Shown: positions 29,001 through 44,000, counted from the stretch's first letter. The stretch: DNA of 64,000 bases from Ovis canadensis (GCF_042477335.2 NC_091255.1:27940501-28004500); one strand, 5' to 3'. Notes: a model not told the origin generated them from the letters alone. Numbers and translations are program-made.

Positions 29001-32000
29001 CTGGGGTCCTTTGGGAAAAAGGCTGAGCCTCGTTGTTCTGAGCCCACCACCACTGTCAACCTCTGTCCCTGCTAGAGACCTGGCTGTGCTCTATTGCTAG
29101 GGGTTAGAATGGAGAGGCCCAGTGTGATGACCCCAGTGCCTTCTTTACAGGCCAATAGACCCAGAGTGGCTTCTAAACTCCAGAAGCCTCCCTTTCAACC
29201 CAGTATTCCCCGGGGCCAGTGGTCCCGCAGTAGACACAGTGGAGGGAGTGCCTACCTTCGCACAAAGCAGGGCACCGGGTCCTGGGGCTTCAAGCTGCTG
29301 AGCCACGTGCTGCAGACGCCGTGGTGCAGGGGACCTTGGCCATCTGCAAGGACAGCACACACTGACCAACATGGCCCCCGCCACCCGCGCACGAACACTT
29401 TCAGTGGCTCCTCCCTGAACTGCCCGCTCAGGCACTCAACAGGCTTTAATCAGAGGGCTGCTTTTCCTCCTGGTTCTGAGCTCTACTCTCTATGTGCCCA
29501 GAGTCGGCAAAAGCTGAAAGGGACTCAGAGCGGGCAAGGCGCTCTCACTGCAGAAGCTGAGTCTCAGAGAGGGAAGGTGACTTGTACAAGGCCCCTCAGG
29601 TCACAGCTCAGCTTCCCTAACTTCTACTCCAGCGCTCCTACCAAGAAGTCCTGTTGGTTTCCCTCAGGGCGGAATCCTGCTTTCACAGGATGTGCACCTG
29701 CCTCCGCTCCCCGAGGACTGAGCCCTGGCCTCTGCGGATATTCTTTGAGTGAAAGTCGCTCAGTCACTTTTGACTCTTTGCCACCCCAGGGACTGTAACT
29801 GCAACCTGCCAGGCTCCTCTGTCCATGGGATTCTCCAGGCAAGAACACTGGACTGGGTAGCCATTGCCTTTTCCAGAGGATCTTTCCAACCCAGGGATGG
29901 CACCCAGGTCTCCTGCAAATGTTCTTTAGCAGAGCGAAGAGGGTCTCTGCCTGGTTTTCAGAAGCCATGTGAATGTGCTTCTCAGATCACATCTATAAAG
30001 AAGTTAGCTCGGTGCCTGTTTCATAGTGGTCTCTCCCACACTCCTCCCACTGCTGTTAACAGGGCTGGAAGATGAGTGTTTAATGATGAACGGCTGCCCA
30101 GTAAGTAGCAGACTTGGGCTGTTCCACAGCCACTGCCCCAGCCTCACCTCGGGTGCGGTACGTGAGCACGGCCACAGTGAGGTGGATCTCCGTGGGTCTG
30201 AGGTCCCTGGAGGAGCTGATGGAGTAGTACCGGGGCTTCAGAATAGGGAGCTGGGAGAGCAGGAAGCTGGCAGATACCCGCAGGGACGGGAATTCCTCCA
30301 GCACCTCCAGGAATGTGGGGCTGTTGGTGAACTTCCACTTGTTGTAATCTGAGGGCTGAAAGCCAAGGGCAATGTGAGTGTCTCTGGGAGCTTGCTCCAC
30401 ACGGAGGGAAGAGGCTGTCACAATTCAGTATTCATTCATTCACTCACTCGTTCATTCCCACAGCAAATATTTCAAAGAACTAGGTGCTGTCCATGGTGCT
30501 GAAAACACTAAGCTGGAGAGGAGTAGCATTTCTCTAATCCGTGTGCTTAAAACCTTACTGTCAACAACTGGTGGGCAGCAGTCAAATATTTATCATAACC
30601 TAATCCGGGGGAGTGTTTTGGAATCATATATGGGCAGCAGTCAAATTTTTATCATAACCTAATTTAGGGGAGAGCTTTGGAATCATATCCTGGAGAAGGA
30701 AATAGCAACCCACTCCAGTATTCTTGCCTGGAGAACTCCATGGACAGAAGAGCCTGGCGGGCTACAGTCCATTGGATCACAAAGAGTAGGACATGACTGA
30801 GCGACTAATACCTTGGAATCATACAGACCTGGGTTCAAACCTTGCCTGAAGGCTCTTACTATTTGTGGGATCTTGTCCCCATTACTTCACCTTTGTGGAG
30901 TGAGGGCAGCATTGCCTACCTCGTGGGGATGTTGTGAGAATTAAGTGAGAAAATGTGTGCCAAGTTAGTGCAGTGCAGCCACAGGAGGATGGCAGTGGAG
31001 GTGACTGGAATCAAGATAAGTAGAGATAATGATGATGGTAATAACGATATCCAGTGCCTTTGCAAAGGGCTTCCCTGGCAGCTCAGTTGGTAAAGAATCC
31101 ATCAGCAACGCAGGAGACCCCAGTTTGATTCCTGGGTCAGGAAGATCTGCCGGAGAAGGGATAGGCTACCACTCCAGTACTCTTTGGGCTTCCCTTGTGG
31201 CTTAACTGGTAATGAATCTGCCTGCAATGCAGGAGACCTGGGTTCGATCCCTGGGTTGGAAGTGCCTTTGCAAAGACTTGGGCCTAGAAAGTTTCCTGTG
31301 AGTTAATGCATTCTTTCATTCATTTATTAGTTCAGCTGCTACACATCTGTTACTATGTCCATTCATCCACACCATCTATCCTCCAACACTTCCTGAGTTC
31401 CAGGTTTCTTCCAGGTGTGGGGAATACAAGAGAGAATGGTTCTCCTTTTCTAGCTAATTTCTGAGGAAGGGCACTTAGGTTGCCTCCTGCAGACATTCAA
31501 AACACTTACTTCACTCAATGCAACTATGTCCTAGAAATGGAATGGAAGAGGATGCCTGACTTCCCACCAGCCTTTGACAAGTCACACTTTGGGAAGTTGG
31601 GGTGGATCCTCTTGAAGCTTAAAAACCAGCTCTAGGCTCAGGCTCCCCCTGACTCTGGGACCCTGCCCCAGCCTCACCCACCAGCCCCGACCTTCACCTG
31701 GCATAGGGTCTCCAGCCTCTGCCTCTCAGCCTCTTCTGTGGCCAGCTGGGCCAGCTTTCGAAGCAGCAGCTGGGTTGGTGGGGTGGTGATGTCCAGGAAA
31801 TGGGTGAGAGCCTGGCTGAGTGAGCAAGGTGGCAGTCGCTTGTCCTTGACCCAGTAGCTGCCTGAAGAGGGAAGAAAGGAGACAGGGTAGGAAATAGGCC
31901 CCATTTAGGTTTCCCAAAGAGTGATTAGGCATCTGGGACAGACATCCTCCACCCTCCAGCTGCAGGGGAGAGAAGACACTGAAATTCTGGTTCCAGGAAC

Positions 32001-35000
32001 AGTAAAAGGGCTCACATGACCAACTCAAATGCAGAGGATGGTGCTCAGAGATAGGACTGCTAGGAAAGGCTGATCAATAGCCCCCTGAAGGGCACCTAAG
32101 AGGACACAATCCTGCAAAACTAACAATGCACCAGAGTCCAGTCCTTCTCTGGCACAGACTTGAACTTCAGCAGTACACACACAGGTGAACTACAGACTCA
32201 CAGTGACTAAATTCACCAAAAACTGATGTACACCCTAGAGGTAGATGAGTTGTTCATTTAGAGAAAAGCCCTTTTCTATCCTGTGGTGGCTGCTTCTGTT
32301 ATAATAGTAATTATTATGACTATTCTTGCATATCTGCCCCCCTGTACTAAGTAATAGGTTTTCTGAGGGCAGACATGAAGTCCATTCATTTTAGCACAGG
32401 TATATAGCCCAGATGGGGGCTTCCCTGGTGGCTCAAATAATAAAGAATCCGCCTGCAATGCAGGAGACATGGGCTCGATCCCTGGGTCGGGAAAATCCTC
32501 TGGAGGAGGATATGGCAACCCACTCCAGTATTCTTGCCTGGAAAATCCCATGGACAAAGGAGCCTGGTGGGCTACAGTCCATAGGGTCACAAAGAGTCAG
32601 ACATGACTGAAGTGACTTAGCACACATACACACATAGCCCAGGATATAGACGTTTCGTAGCCTGGTATACAGATGGTATTGGGCTTCCCTGGTAGCTCAG
32701 AGGGTAAACCATCTGCCTGCAATGCGGGGAACCTGGGTTCAATCCCTGGGTCAGGAAGATCCCCTGGAGAAGGGAATGACAATCCACTCCAGTATTCATG
32801 CCTGGAAAATCCAATGGACGGAGGAGCCTGGTAGGCTACAGTCCATGGGGTCGCAAAGAGTCGGACACAACTGAGCGACTTCACTTTCTTTCTTTCTATA
32901 CAGATGGTGGTGGTGATAGTTTAGTCGCTAAGTTGTGTCCGACTCTTGCAACCTGAGGGACTGTAGCCCACCAGGCTCCTCTGTCCATGGGATTTCTCAG
33001 GCAAGAGTACTGGAGTGGATTGCCACTTCCTTCTCCAGGGGATCTTCCTGACCCAGGGGTTGAACCTGCGTCTCCTGCATTGCAGGCAGATTCTTTACTG
33101 CTGAGCCACCCGGGAAGCCCCCAGTATATAGATATGAGTGGTTAAAATTTCGATGGAAAAATGAATCAATCAACAGAAGTGGCCAGTTAAGGAAACGAAT
33201 GAAGGGGAAAGACAGCCCAGCCTCTGGTGTTGGGCAAATAGTTCAAGGAAGAATCCCTTCTTGCTGGAACTATTACAGTCCAGAATATATAGCTCAGAAT
33301 AAATAGTCCAGAACTATTTGCAAGGCTACTTTGGGGCAGGCTTCAGGAGCCCCCTACTCAGCCAGAAGGACAAGACTAGATGAGTGTCTGCAGCACAACC
33401 CATCAGTGGGACTGGGGTGGGGGGGGGGAGGATGCTGAGGTCGCCTCAGCCAAGCTCCCCTGCAGAAGGCTCACCATTCTCACAGAGGGTCTCCAGGCGC
33501 ATGGGCTGGTGCGGGGCAGGGCCATCCACCACTCGCTCAAGGATGCCTTGAACCAGGGCTGGCTGGTTGCATGGGAAAACTCCGAGGTGCTCTCCCGGCA
33601 GGTAGCTTGGAGCTTGGCTGCCCTCACAGGAGAGTTCCACCAGGAGGGTGGTGCGGCTGGAGAAGGAAAAAGAGGCCCCTGATGACGCCACCAGGATTTC
33701 CTCCCATGCTCCCCGATGGGTGGGCCAGCTTCCCCAGGAAACATGCCCTCCTTTCGTGTTCCTGCCTGGTTCCATGAACACAGGTTGCTGGCATCCCAGG
33801 GCTAGGGTGCTCAAGAGGGCTGGGGGCTGATGGGGACCATGGCTTCTCCATGGGGAGAGGGTGGGCAGTACCCCTCCCATGCCACCCTCCACGAGAGCTT
33901 GGCCACAGACTCTGCCTAAACAAAGCATGTCACTGGGAGATACGTGGGCATTGGGACAAACCTTTCCTAGCGTCAGCACAAATGTGGTTCTTATTAGAAC
34001 ACAGCCCAGTTTTGCTAATGAATGTAAGGACAGCACAGATCAACCTCTGGAGAATCCACAACACTGGTTGCCTGGCAGGGAAAAGCCCTGCCCTGTCAAA
34101 ATTTCTGAAAGTTCTTAAGAAAGCGCCAAAGGGTTTGAGTTTCTCTTGCCCTCCTTTTTTTGGTGAAATAGGTAAATCACAAAGGACAGGAAGTAAAGCA
34201 GCTGCATGATTCCCAAGCTGGAAAACTGGCTCGTGGTTAATGCAGACCTGATGTGAAGGTGTTGGTGGCCACAGGGGTGGGCAGTTTAGCTGGTCCTACC
34301 AATAGCACCGTAGCTAAGGCCAGCGGACACTTTTGTTTTCTTCTTTCAAAGACTGACTTACTTTGGTCTTCCCTTGATTAAAATAAAATCTGTGGGGACC
34401 TCCCTGGTGGTCCAGTGGTAAAGAATATGCCTGCCAACGCAGAGGGCATGGATTCAATCCCCGGTCCAGGAAGATCCTATGTGCCTCGGAGCATCTAAGC
34501 CCATGCGCTGCAACTATCAGAGCCTGTGCACCCTAGAGCCTTGCTCTACCTGCGCTCCGAAACTAGAGCGTAGCCCCTGCAGACCGCAACTAGAGAAAGC
34601 TAGCGCTGCCAAAAATAAATGAATACGTGAAATCTGTGGAATTTCACCCCAGAAGTCCTGTCTTCTGCTCTACCTGGATTTCGGACTCTGCAGATTCTGC
34701 TGCGATTTGAGCCTCATGGTGAACACAGGCTTGGCGTGCATACTGCTCAGGGCTGTGGAATAGAGAGACGGTGAAGTGGCGACGTGGCTTGTAAGTGTTG
34801 GTGGGGCAGCCTGCACATGCTGAGTCAACTACACCCGACATTCCCCTGGGTGCCGCACAGTGACGGTGCTGGGATTTTCCTTCCCTGCCTGTTTTTTCCC
34901 ACTATGTTTCTCAATCACAAATAAAGACCCTTGTTCTGACAGAAGGTGCTTGTGCTGCTGCCAGGTGCTGGGAAATGCAATTTAGATGCCCCCAGTATGG

Positions 35001-38000
35001 GGATTTCTAGAGCATCCCATGGCTTGGGATCCACAGGAAAGCACAGTTGAAGCTGAGGATATCCTAAACATGCAGAAACCTGCAGGACCACCGCAGCTGC
35101 GGTACAGACAAGAGCAATCATGGGAGCACAGCATCGATGGGGCCATTCAGAATTTCCGGACCACAGCCTGGAATTGCCTCTGCAAAATGTCCTTCATTAA
35201 TACCCGGATGCCACTGGAGCTGGAAGGCTGGGGCCCAAGTCCCAGCTTGGCCTTGTGCTAGCAACTTGTCGCACCTCCCTGAACTTCAGTTTCTCTGTCT
35301 GCGCTTTCCACTTGGGCTGAGTGTCAGAGGTCACTTAGAGCAGGTGGACAAAGAGCCCAGCACAGTGTCCAGCACACGGACGCACCCTTCTCTTTCCACC
35401 ACCCTGCCAGGGTTTCCTTCTGAATACCCTTCCTCAGAGACCAGACAAGCCCTGGGTCTTACATCCCTACAGACTCTTGGACCCAATGAGAGAGAGACAC
35501 CTGGTAGCCCTAGACTAGCTGCCTCCGTTCAGAGGGTCCTAGTGGTCTCCTTGGGCTTCCCAGGTGGCACAGTGGTAAAGAATCCATCCACCATTGCAGG
35601 AGACACAAGAGACCTGGGTTCGATCCCTGGGTCAGGAAGATCCCCCGGAGGAGGGCATGGTAACCCATTCCAGTATTCTTGCCTGGAGAATCCCATGGAA
35701 AGAAGGGCTGGGCGGGCTATAGTCTAGGGAGTTGCAAATAGTCAGACATGACTGAGTAACTAACACACACGTGCAGATACACACACATACAAACACAGAG
35801 TGTCCTCTTGACCATAGGCTCAGGGCTCAGACACGCCCACCCCGGCAGGAAGGGCAAGCAAGCTCCGCGTGGTGCAGGGAAGCAATACCTTTGTTGAGGT
35901 CCAGAGGCTCTGAGTCCTGCACGAGCCTGTAGTGGTGTGGGTCCCAGGTCACACTGGAAGTGTAGAGCTTGGGGATCTCAATTTGGTGCTTGCCACTGAC
36001 ATCGAATGTCTCACAGGCTGCCTGGATGAAGATGGAACAGACCAGTGTTAATAACCATTCCTGTCATCAGCAGCAGCATCACCACCCCTGGGGCTACCAC
36101 ATTCCTTACAACTGAGCCAAGTGCTCTAACTACTAAGGACACTTATCTGGCAGGGCTATTATGAAGACTGTATAAAGTGTCTGGTTCTAGCATGGAGTAG
36201 CTGTTGCTTCTATTATGATTATTAATAATGACAGCATCTCCTTTTAACTGCATGCCCACACCATGAGACAGGTTTGATTGCTCCCATTTTCCTGATGTGG
36301 AATCGTGTGGAGGAGACCTGGGCTTGGGAATCATGCTGGCCCCTCTCAAGCTGGTGCTCATAAGCCCTGCTGTGGAGTGAAAGACTTTGCTTCAATGAGT
36401 TTTCTCAGTCAGTGGGGTCAAGCTGCAGGCCCTAAAGACCTACTGAGATAGCCCTGTCTCCAAGTTCTCTGTAGCTGGGACACTGAAACAGGACAAGGAC
36501 GTCAGGAGGTGACCTGGATAATCAGAGAGGAGAAAGATCTTAAACCACAGCTCCCCGAGGGCAGGGAAGCATCTTATCCACCTTCTCCCACCTGAAGGAC
36601 ACATATCTCAGTGGAGCTCTTCTGGGGGCTGTTGGGGTGCAGCAGTGACCTGAGTCCTCCAACCTGAGACCCTGCCCACACTGGAACCATGCCTATAGGG
36701 CCCAATGGGGCGGTGACCGCCAGGATGCCTGGCACAGGTGTCTGGGGCACAAGCGCACCACAGCCTCCCTGCCCATGTGGTGGGGCAGCTCCCAGCTGTG
36801 AACCGACCTTGAAGGTTTGCACGGCCCAGCTGCGGAAGGCCTCCTCCTGCCCGCTGAGTTCGTCCCCTTCCCCAGTTGGGGCAAGCTGAGAAGCCCCCAG
36901 CTGGGACAACTTCTGGTCGATGTCGTGAGCAAAAGCGCAGAACTGAGGGTACATGCTGGAGCCAAGGCCAAACACGGCGTACCTGCCAGAGGAGGACACG
37001 CATGGAGCCTGGGTGAGCCGACCCGCCACCTGCCCCAGAGCCAACAAGCCACAGGCCAGCCCCCGGACACGTTCATGCCAGCTGGGCAAGGATCACCAGG
37101 GCACGCATCCCCTTCCTGTCTTCCCTGACTGCCGAACCTTGTCATCAACTCCCAAGACCAACCCCACCCCTGGCCTGCAGACCCGAGAAAGGTACTTGGT
37201 TTTCCTGCTTTGACCCATGACATCCCTGAGGACAGGCTCTCTTTGGGCCTGGACGTCCCAGAGAAATTCCCTTCTTATACATCCCCAGCTCCATTGTCAG
37301 ATGGAACCCAGAGTCTGGGAGCAGGGAAGGGCATTACCGGAACTTGTTGGTGAGTTCTTTCAGCATCAAGAGGGACTTCTTCAGTTTCTAGGAAGAGAAT
37401 CATAGAAGTCTCAGCACATGATCAATGACAGCACTGCTTTTCCTAGTCATCCAGTGGCTCATCTGGAAACTGGCCAGATCTGGCAGGACAAAGTCCAAGA
37501 TCCTCAAGTGGAAGTTGGTTTATGTGGACCACCTGGCTGGGACTCGGGGACAATTTCAGCCTCAGCAACTCATGAGGGCCTGACCTTTGATGGGGGACCC
37601 AGGAGAGCCCAGTCCTGGCCAGGCGGGGGGTGCTGTCTAATAGCAGCGTATCTCTAGAGGGTCTCCTGATGGCACCTGAGCCTTTCTTCTTGTCAGATTG
37701 ACGATTGGTCCCATATTCTCCGAAATAACCCTGATTTCCCAGAAACTCAAGATAACTTCCCAGTGGCCAGTGGTAAAGAACCTGCCTGCAATGCGGGAGA
37801 TCTGGGTTTGACCCCTGGGCCAGGAAGGGAATGGTTACCCACTCCAGTATTCCTGCCTGGAGAATCCCATGGACAAGGAGCCAGGCAGGCTATAGTCCAT
37901 CGGGGTCGCAAACACTCAGACATGGCTGAGCAACTAACATTTTCACTTTGTTTTTTTCCAAGATAACTTCAGATGGAAAATCAAATCACATGGTAGGAAA

Positions 38001-41000
38001 ATATTCTTTTTTCTATAATTTTTAAATAGTCACTCCTGTTTCAATTATTTTATTTTCTTGTCCTAAACACTAGGGAAAAAAGATCTCAGATCACTGCCAA
38101 TGGAGACTTAACACTTCTCTAATACTTGCTTGTTACTCTTTTTGAAGAACAAAGCAAGCCATGATTAGGCAACAGGATCTGGCTAAAATTCAATAACTGT
38201 TTGACTTTCATTGGATTTACGTGGGACCACTCTTTGCTGGCTTTCCATTTGTGAGACTGATATAAAGTTTCCTCTAAAAATGAATTTTTGAATTTAAAAA
38301 GGCAAGTCAATTTACTGAAATATATTAAGCACATCATAGGCTTGGCAGCTCGAGTATACACCAGTAATTACCAAGGAGGAAGGCTGATGGCTAACGTTAG
38401 GGCAACCCAGAGTGATCGGAGCTCTCACTCCCAAATGCCCTCCTTAGGACATGCTGAGTCCCCATGTCCTTTCCTTGGTCCTTTCGGGCCCTTACCAGCT
38501 GCCAGACTCCTGGGCCCTGGGCTCTGGGCCACCCACCTCTCCGTTGCCAGGGGAGTCTCCGTTGCCAAAAGTGCTGGTCACCACCAGCAGCAGCTGTTCC
38601 TCCTCCAGATGGCTCAGCCGGTACTGATCCATGCAGAGAACCTGCAGAGCACCCAGGGTGGATGTCAGCCCTCGCTTCCCAGGCTGACTCCCTCCACGCC
38701 CTCCCCAGGCATCCAACGCTTGGGTCCCTGTCATCAGCTCTGTCCCCTGGTGCCTGCCATGGTGGAGGTAAGTACTTAACAAGTCCCTGCCAACCTAATC
38801 TATTTGCACACAGCGTCCTCGGTTCTTTGACTCTCCCACGGCTAGCACATCAGCCAGCCCTGGGGGGGTCTGCCTCCAAAACACTTCATGTCCCACATCA
38901 CGTCTTACCACTTGCACCGCTATTTCGGATTCCAAGAATGCGGACATACTTTTCACAAAAACAGGATGAGTGGGTTACAAAATTGCTCAACTCCTTTGGC
39001 ATCTTGGAAACACAAATGCTTTGCCTGAAGCTAATCTCAGGTGAAACACGTCAGGGCCTCAGGTTTCTACCCAGGCCAGCCTGACCTGGGATGCCTTCAG
39101 TGAGTTCAGTGACGGAAGCTCAAATCCAACACTGCTAGAGGGAATGAGTCACCCTTGGGGTTTGTTTTATTTCTCTGCATCTTATCCATTCTCTGGGTCC
39201 TTCGCCTTTAGGCCCACAGCCCGTATAGGACGTGCTCAGCAAATGTGAATAACATTCCCCTGGGACAGTTCATGTATATGGAGACATGGCATCATTAGGA
39301 ACATGTTTCTCAAATTGTGTTTTCTGGAACACTATGAAAAGCTTATCTACTGGGTAAGTTGGGAAATCGGGACACATATCTCTCCTTCTATCACAGAGTT
39401 GCAAAGTATGCCCTGAGGCTCAGGGCTACCTAGGAGCAGAGCAATCACTGTCACTCCTCCCAGACTTCCCCACACACAGGCCGAGGCAGCTACCTTGGGG
39501 TTGAAGGCACAGCTGAACAAAGCCCCAAGGTCTTGGGCCAGCGTTTCCGATCTCCCCGTCTCTGTTGCAAAGAGGATCGTGGCTCTGACCCGGGACGACA
39601 TGGCCTTCTGCATCAGCACCGAGGCGAAGAACACGGCTCTGTGGGGACAGACAGTGTAGGTGCCGAGTCAGCCTTCCAGACAGGAAGCCTAAAGCAGGGC
39701 AGGTTGAGGGGAAAGAATCCAGGTCAACCTGCCACTCAGGTCCTTTGGGAAAATAGAGGAGAGAGAACTCTGGGGCAGAGGTGGCAGGTGACCCATGGAA
39801 TTGGGGTCCGGTGGCACCTGCGGTAAAGAACCCATCTGCCAATGCAGGAGACATAATGAGACACAAGTTCGATCCCTAGATCAGGAAGATCCCCTGGAGG
39901 AGGGCATGACAATCCACTCCAGTATTCCCGCCTGGAGAATTCCATGGCCAGAGGAGCCTGGTGGGCTACAGTTCATAGGGTCGCAGAGTCAGACGCGACT
40001 GAAGTGACTTATCATGCACGCACGTCTGGGAATCAAACCCTTTCTCTCTCTCTTTTTTAAATAGTTTTAATATGCTTTTAAAAAAAGATTTTAAAACTCT
40101 TTATTGGATTCGTTACAATGCTGCCTCTGTTTTATGCTTTAGTGTTTGGGCCATGAGGCACATGGGATCTCAGCACCCCCAGCAGGGATCAAACCCACGC
40201 ACCAGTGGAAGCGCTGAGTCCTAACCACTGGGCTGCCAGTGGTTTCTCTTTGTTTCCTGTCCATCAAGGCCTAGAAGGAAGGGCTGCCATTCAGATGTCA
40301 ACATCAACCATTCCCACTTACTTGATCAAGACCTTGAATCGAATCTCTCTTCTCTGGGGCCTCCGCCTCTCGTCCTGCCAGACATGGGTTTTCCAGGCCT
40401 CCACCTTCAGAAAAGAGGGCAGTTATGTGGGCAAGACAGGCCCTGGCTTGGTTCCGGCTTGGAGAGACAGAGGGCTCTTTGTGCCCCTTATAAGTTGGGG
40501 GCGGGGTGGGGAGGCAAGCAGGCCCTGTCCGCACCCCCTCACTGAAAGCCACACAGGGAAGGGCTGCGTCTGTCTGTCTCCCTCAAACCTGAAGCTCCTG
40601 TCTGGCAGAGATCAGCTGATTTTCATTCAACTGTCCCCCTGGAAGGAGGGGCCACGTGTCTCTTTTCTCTTGATGTCTCACCACTGGGAAGCCTATATAG
40701 ACTGTACGTCATGCACAGTCTGACCTGGGATGCTGCTGAGAGTTGGAGGAGGTGCTAGGACAACAGGCCCACAGTGTCCTGGGCAGCCAGTCACCCTCCT
40801 CACCTTTAGGGCAAGGAAGCTCCTCCCTAAATCTAACCAAGGTCCTTTTTGATAAAAAGGATAAAAAGAGCCCGTTTCACTGGGTGGCAGTTCCTGAGTG
40901 CACTCTGGGTAGGGCACCGGGCTGGGCTATCTGTGCATTGGCTCACGGGATTCTTGACCACCTCTGCCATCATGGAGCTGATAGCCATCTTTTCAGAGAT

Positions 41001-44000
41001 GAAAAAATCAGGGCTTAGATGGGTGCAATGACCCACCCGAGGTCACACAGCTAGGAAGTGGGAGAATCACCCCAGATGTACATGGCTGGGAGCCAGGCTC
41101 CTGACCACGGTGCTCTGTGACTGTCCACACCCCTCCCAGGCAGGCGGGCACAATGGGCGTGCAGAGCGCTGGGCTACTAAAGGTACAATGAAAGGTGTTT
41201 CCTGCAGTCTCAGCTCTGTGGAAATGGACAAAAGCATCCTTGAGGGAAGCCCAGAAAGCATTAAATACATGCCTCTGTGTCCCTGATTCTTCCCTGTATG
41301 TCCTGCACCAGTGAGCATACACATGCACACGCAAACACACACACACACGCACGCACACGCATGTGCAGACACACACAGTCTGAGTGTGTCTCCACCCCTG
41401 AGTTCCCGAGGGAGCAGAGGAAGCCCCCTCTTTTACCTGGTAGTAGTAGAAAGGGGACAGGATGTAATTTAGCATTTCCTGGTGGAACACGGGGGTGATG
41501 CTTCCAGAAATCGGCGGGACCAGCCAAATCCAGTCAGCTGGGCAGCCCCCTCGGGAGCGGTACTCGTTCTGCATGTACTTCATGAAGGACTCCGCAGCGG
41601 AGTGGTGGTCCATGATGGTCACGTTCTGCTTCTAAATCGGAAGGGGGCAAGAAGGCGAGTGGACGAGAGGAGTAAGGAGAGTGGCCGGGGAGCTGCAGGG
41701 CTCCCGGATGGACCATGGGAGGGCCTGGCAATCTGTAAAAATGGAGTGTAATCCCCTGGACCCATTCTCACTGATGACAATAAATACCCAAATGCAAGGT
41801 ACAGCCAGAGCCTCTGAGGAGCCCAAGCAAGCACAATAGCCGTGGTCAGCCCTCAGACCACAGGCTGCTGCCCTTGGCCCTCTGGGGGTGGTGTCCAGCT
41901 TCTCAGGCCATGCTCACACTCTCCCCAAACTCCCAGCAAATGGCTCTCTGGATGCTGTTGAATCAAACCACAGTGCCTTTTTTGTCACTTGTTGGCAGAG
42001 AGTTCCAGGAATCACCTCCCAAAGGAGTGGCTGTCTCAGCTAAAAAGGAACTAGACATCTCTGAAGAGGGCTGAAGCCCTGGGGGAACTACAGCATATCG
42101 AAGACAAATTACCACCATATCCCACGTCTTAAAGTTAGAATCCAAGGGGCCTGAGCCTTTTTGGAATGATTCAGTAAGAGCAGCCACATTGTCTGGCGCA
42201 ACTCATGCAGTCAAGAGACATTTGTTTCATGGAGTAGTTCAAACCTTGGGCTCTCAATAGCTCTGTAACCTCAGTTTCCTCGTCTATAAAATGGGGATGG
42301 TAACAGTTGGTACATCATCATGCTGTTGAAAGGATGCAATAAATAAGGGATGTGCCTGGGGGTCCAATCGCTAAGAATCTGCTTGCAAGAGGGAACATGG
42401 GTTCAGTCCCTAGTCTGGGAAGTAAGATCCCAACTGCCATGGGGCAGCTAAGCCCATGCACTGCAACTACTGAGCCCATGTGCCCTATAGCCCATGCTCT
42501 GAAACAAGAGATGCTACCGAAATGGGAAGCCCACGCACAGCAAGCAGAGAGCAGCCTCTATTCACTGCAACCCGATGAAAGCCTGTGCACAACCATGAAG
42601 ACCCACCACAGCCAAAAATAATTTTTAAAAATCTTAAAATAGTTAACAAGTAAAGCATAAAACATGCTCAGTAAATGTTAGCTGCTATTATTATTTCTAT
42701 CTACCAGGAACTGCATATAGAGGTGGAAGACGCAGCCCTGTTTCTGCCTTAGATCGTGTTCTAACTGTGGGGAGGCAGAAGGACCTCAGCCGTTTCACAT
42801 GGTCTGACAGAAGCTATGACGGAGGTCAGAGCAGGTGCTGACGGAGGGCTGAGGGAGGGCTATGCTCAGACAGGGTCCCAGAGCAGAGATGGGGGACTTT
42901 AGAGACAGCTTCTAAGAGGAGGTGAGTTCCTTAGAGACAGCTTCTAAGAAGAGGTGAGTTTTGAGAGACGGGTACAAGTTAGGCAGCGGACGGGCATTGC
43001 TTGAGACCAGGTCAGGAGGCAGGAGAGGAGCCCGCTGGTGGAGGGACTAGTAGGACCAGCCACGCCTTGTAAACTTTTAAATACTCAGCAACTGGGGGCT
43101 TCCCTGGTGGCTCAGACGGTAAAGCGTCTGCTTGCAATGTGGGAGACCCAGGTTTGATCCCTGGGTCGGGAAGATCCCCTGGAGAAGGGCATGGCAGCCC
43201 ACTCCAGTATTCTTGCCTAAAAAATCCCATGGATAGAGAAGCCTGGGGGACTACATACAGTCCATGGGGTGGTAGAGTCAGACACAACTGAGCAACTAAC
43301 ACTTCACTTTTCACACAGCAGCTGCTGGATGCCAGACCAGTTTTAGGCTCCGGAGCCGATGGTGATAGTGGTGAGAATGGCTGCAACAGCAATAAATAAC
43401 AATAACAACAAAACTGATGCTGGACTTCCCTGGTGGTCCAGTGGCTAAAACTCTGAGCTCTCAATGTGGGAGGCAGCGGGGACTAGGTTTGATCCCTAGG
43501 TGAGGAGCTATTAATATTTAACAGATTCTACATGCTGCAACTAAAAGATTCCTCAAGCTGCAATGTAAAAGGGTCCTGCATGCTGCGATGAAGACTGAAG
43601 ATCCGTGTGCAGCAACTAAGACCAGGTATAGCCAAATACATAAATAAAACAGAAAAAAAAAAAAAAAACTAATGCGTTTTGAGTGTTCGCTGTGGGTCAG
43701 GGAGTGCAGCTAAACAATTTGCATTGGTTTTCATTTCATTTTTACCGTAACCTAGTGAGGGAGGTACCATTATTATCTCTGTTTTGCAGATGAGGAAATG
43801 AGCCCAAGTCTTTTGAAGCTGACCCCGAAGGAGGGTCACGGGGAAGTCCTGCCTGGAGACTCTCAAGCAGTGGAGGGATGTGGTCAGCAGTGGTCAGGAG
43901 ACTGCTGAGGGTCAGCAGATTTTCTGGGATGTATCCACATCCTGCCAATGTCAGAGCTGATTCTGGGGTCAGGATGTGTGGTCCACAGCCTTGGGGCCTT

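Noticed and set aside
32417-33121. tRNA genes in the SINEs
   Set aside because: The 'ggttcgatccctgg' B-box-like text belongs to tRNA-derived SINEs; no intact cloverleaf was seen.
36574-37223. Long minus-strand frames overlapping NOS2 exon 17 in other phases
   Set aside because: They are shadows of, or read-through from, exon 17; the true frame is fixed by FGLGSSMYP and the splice phases.
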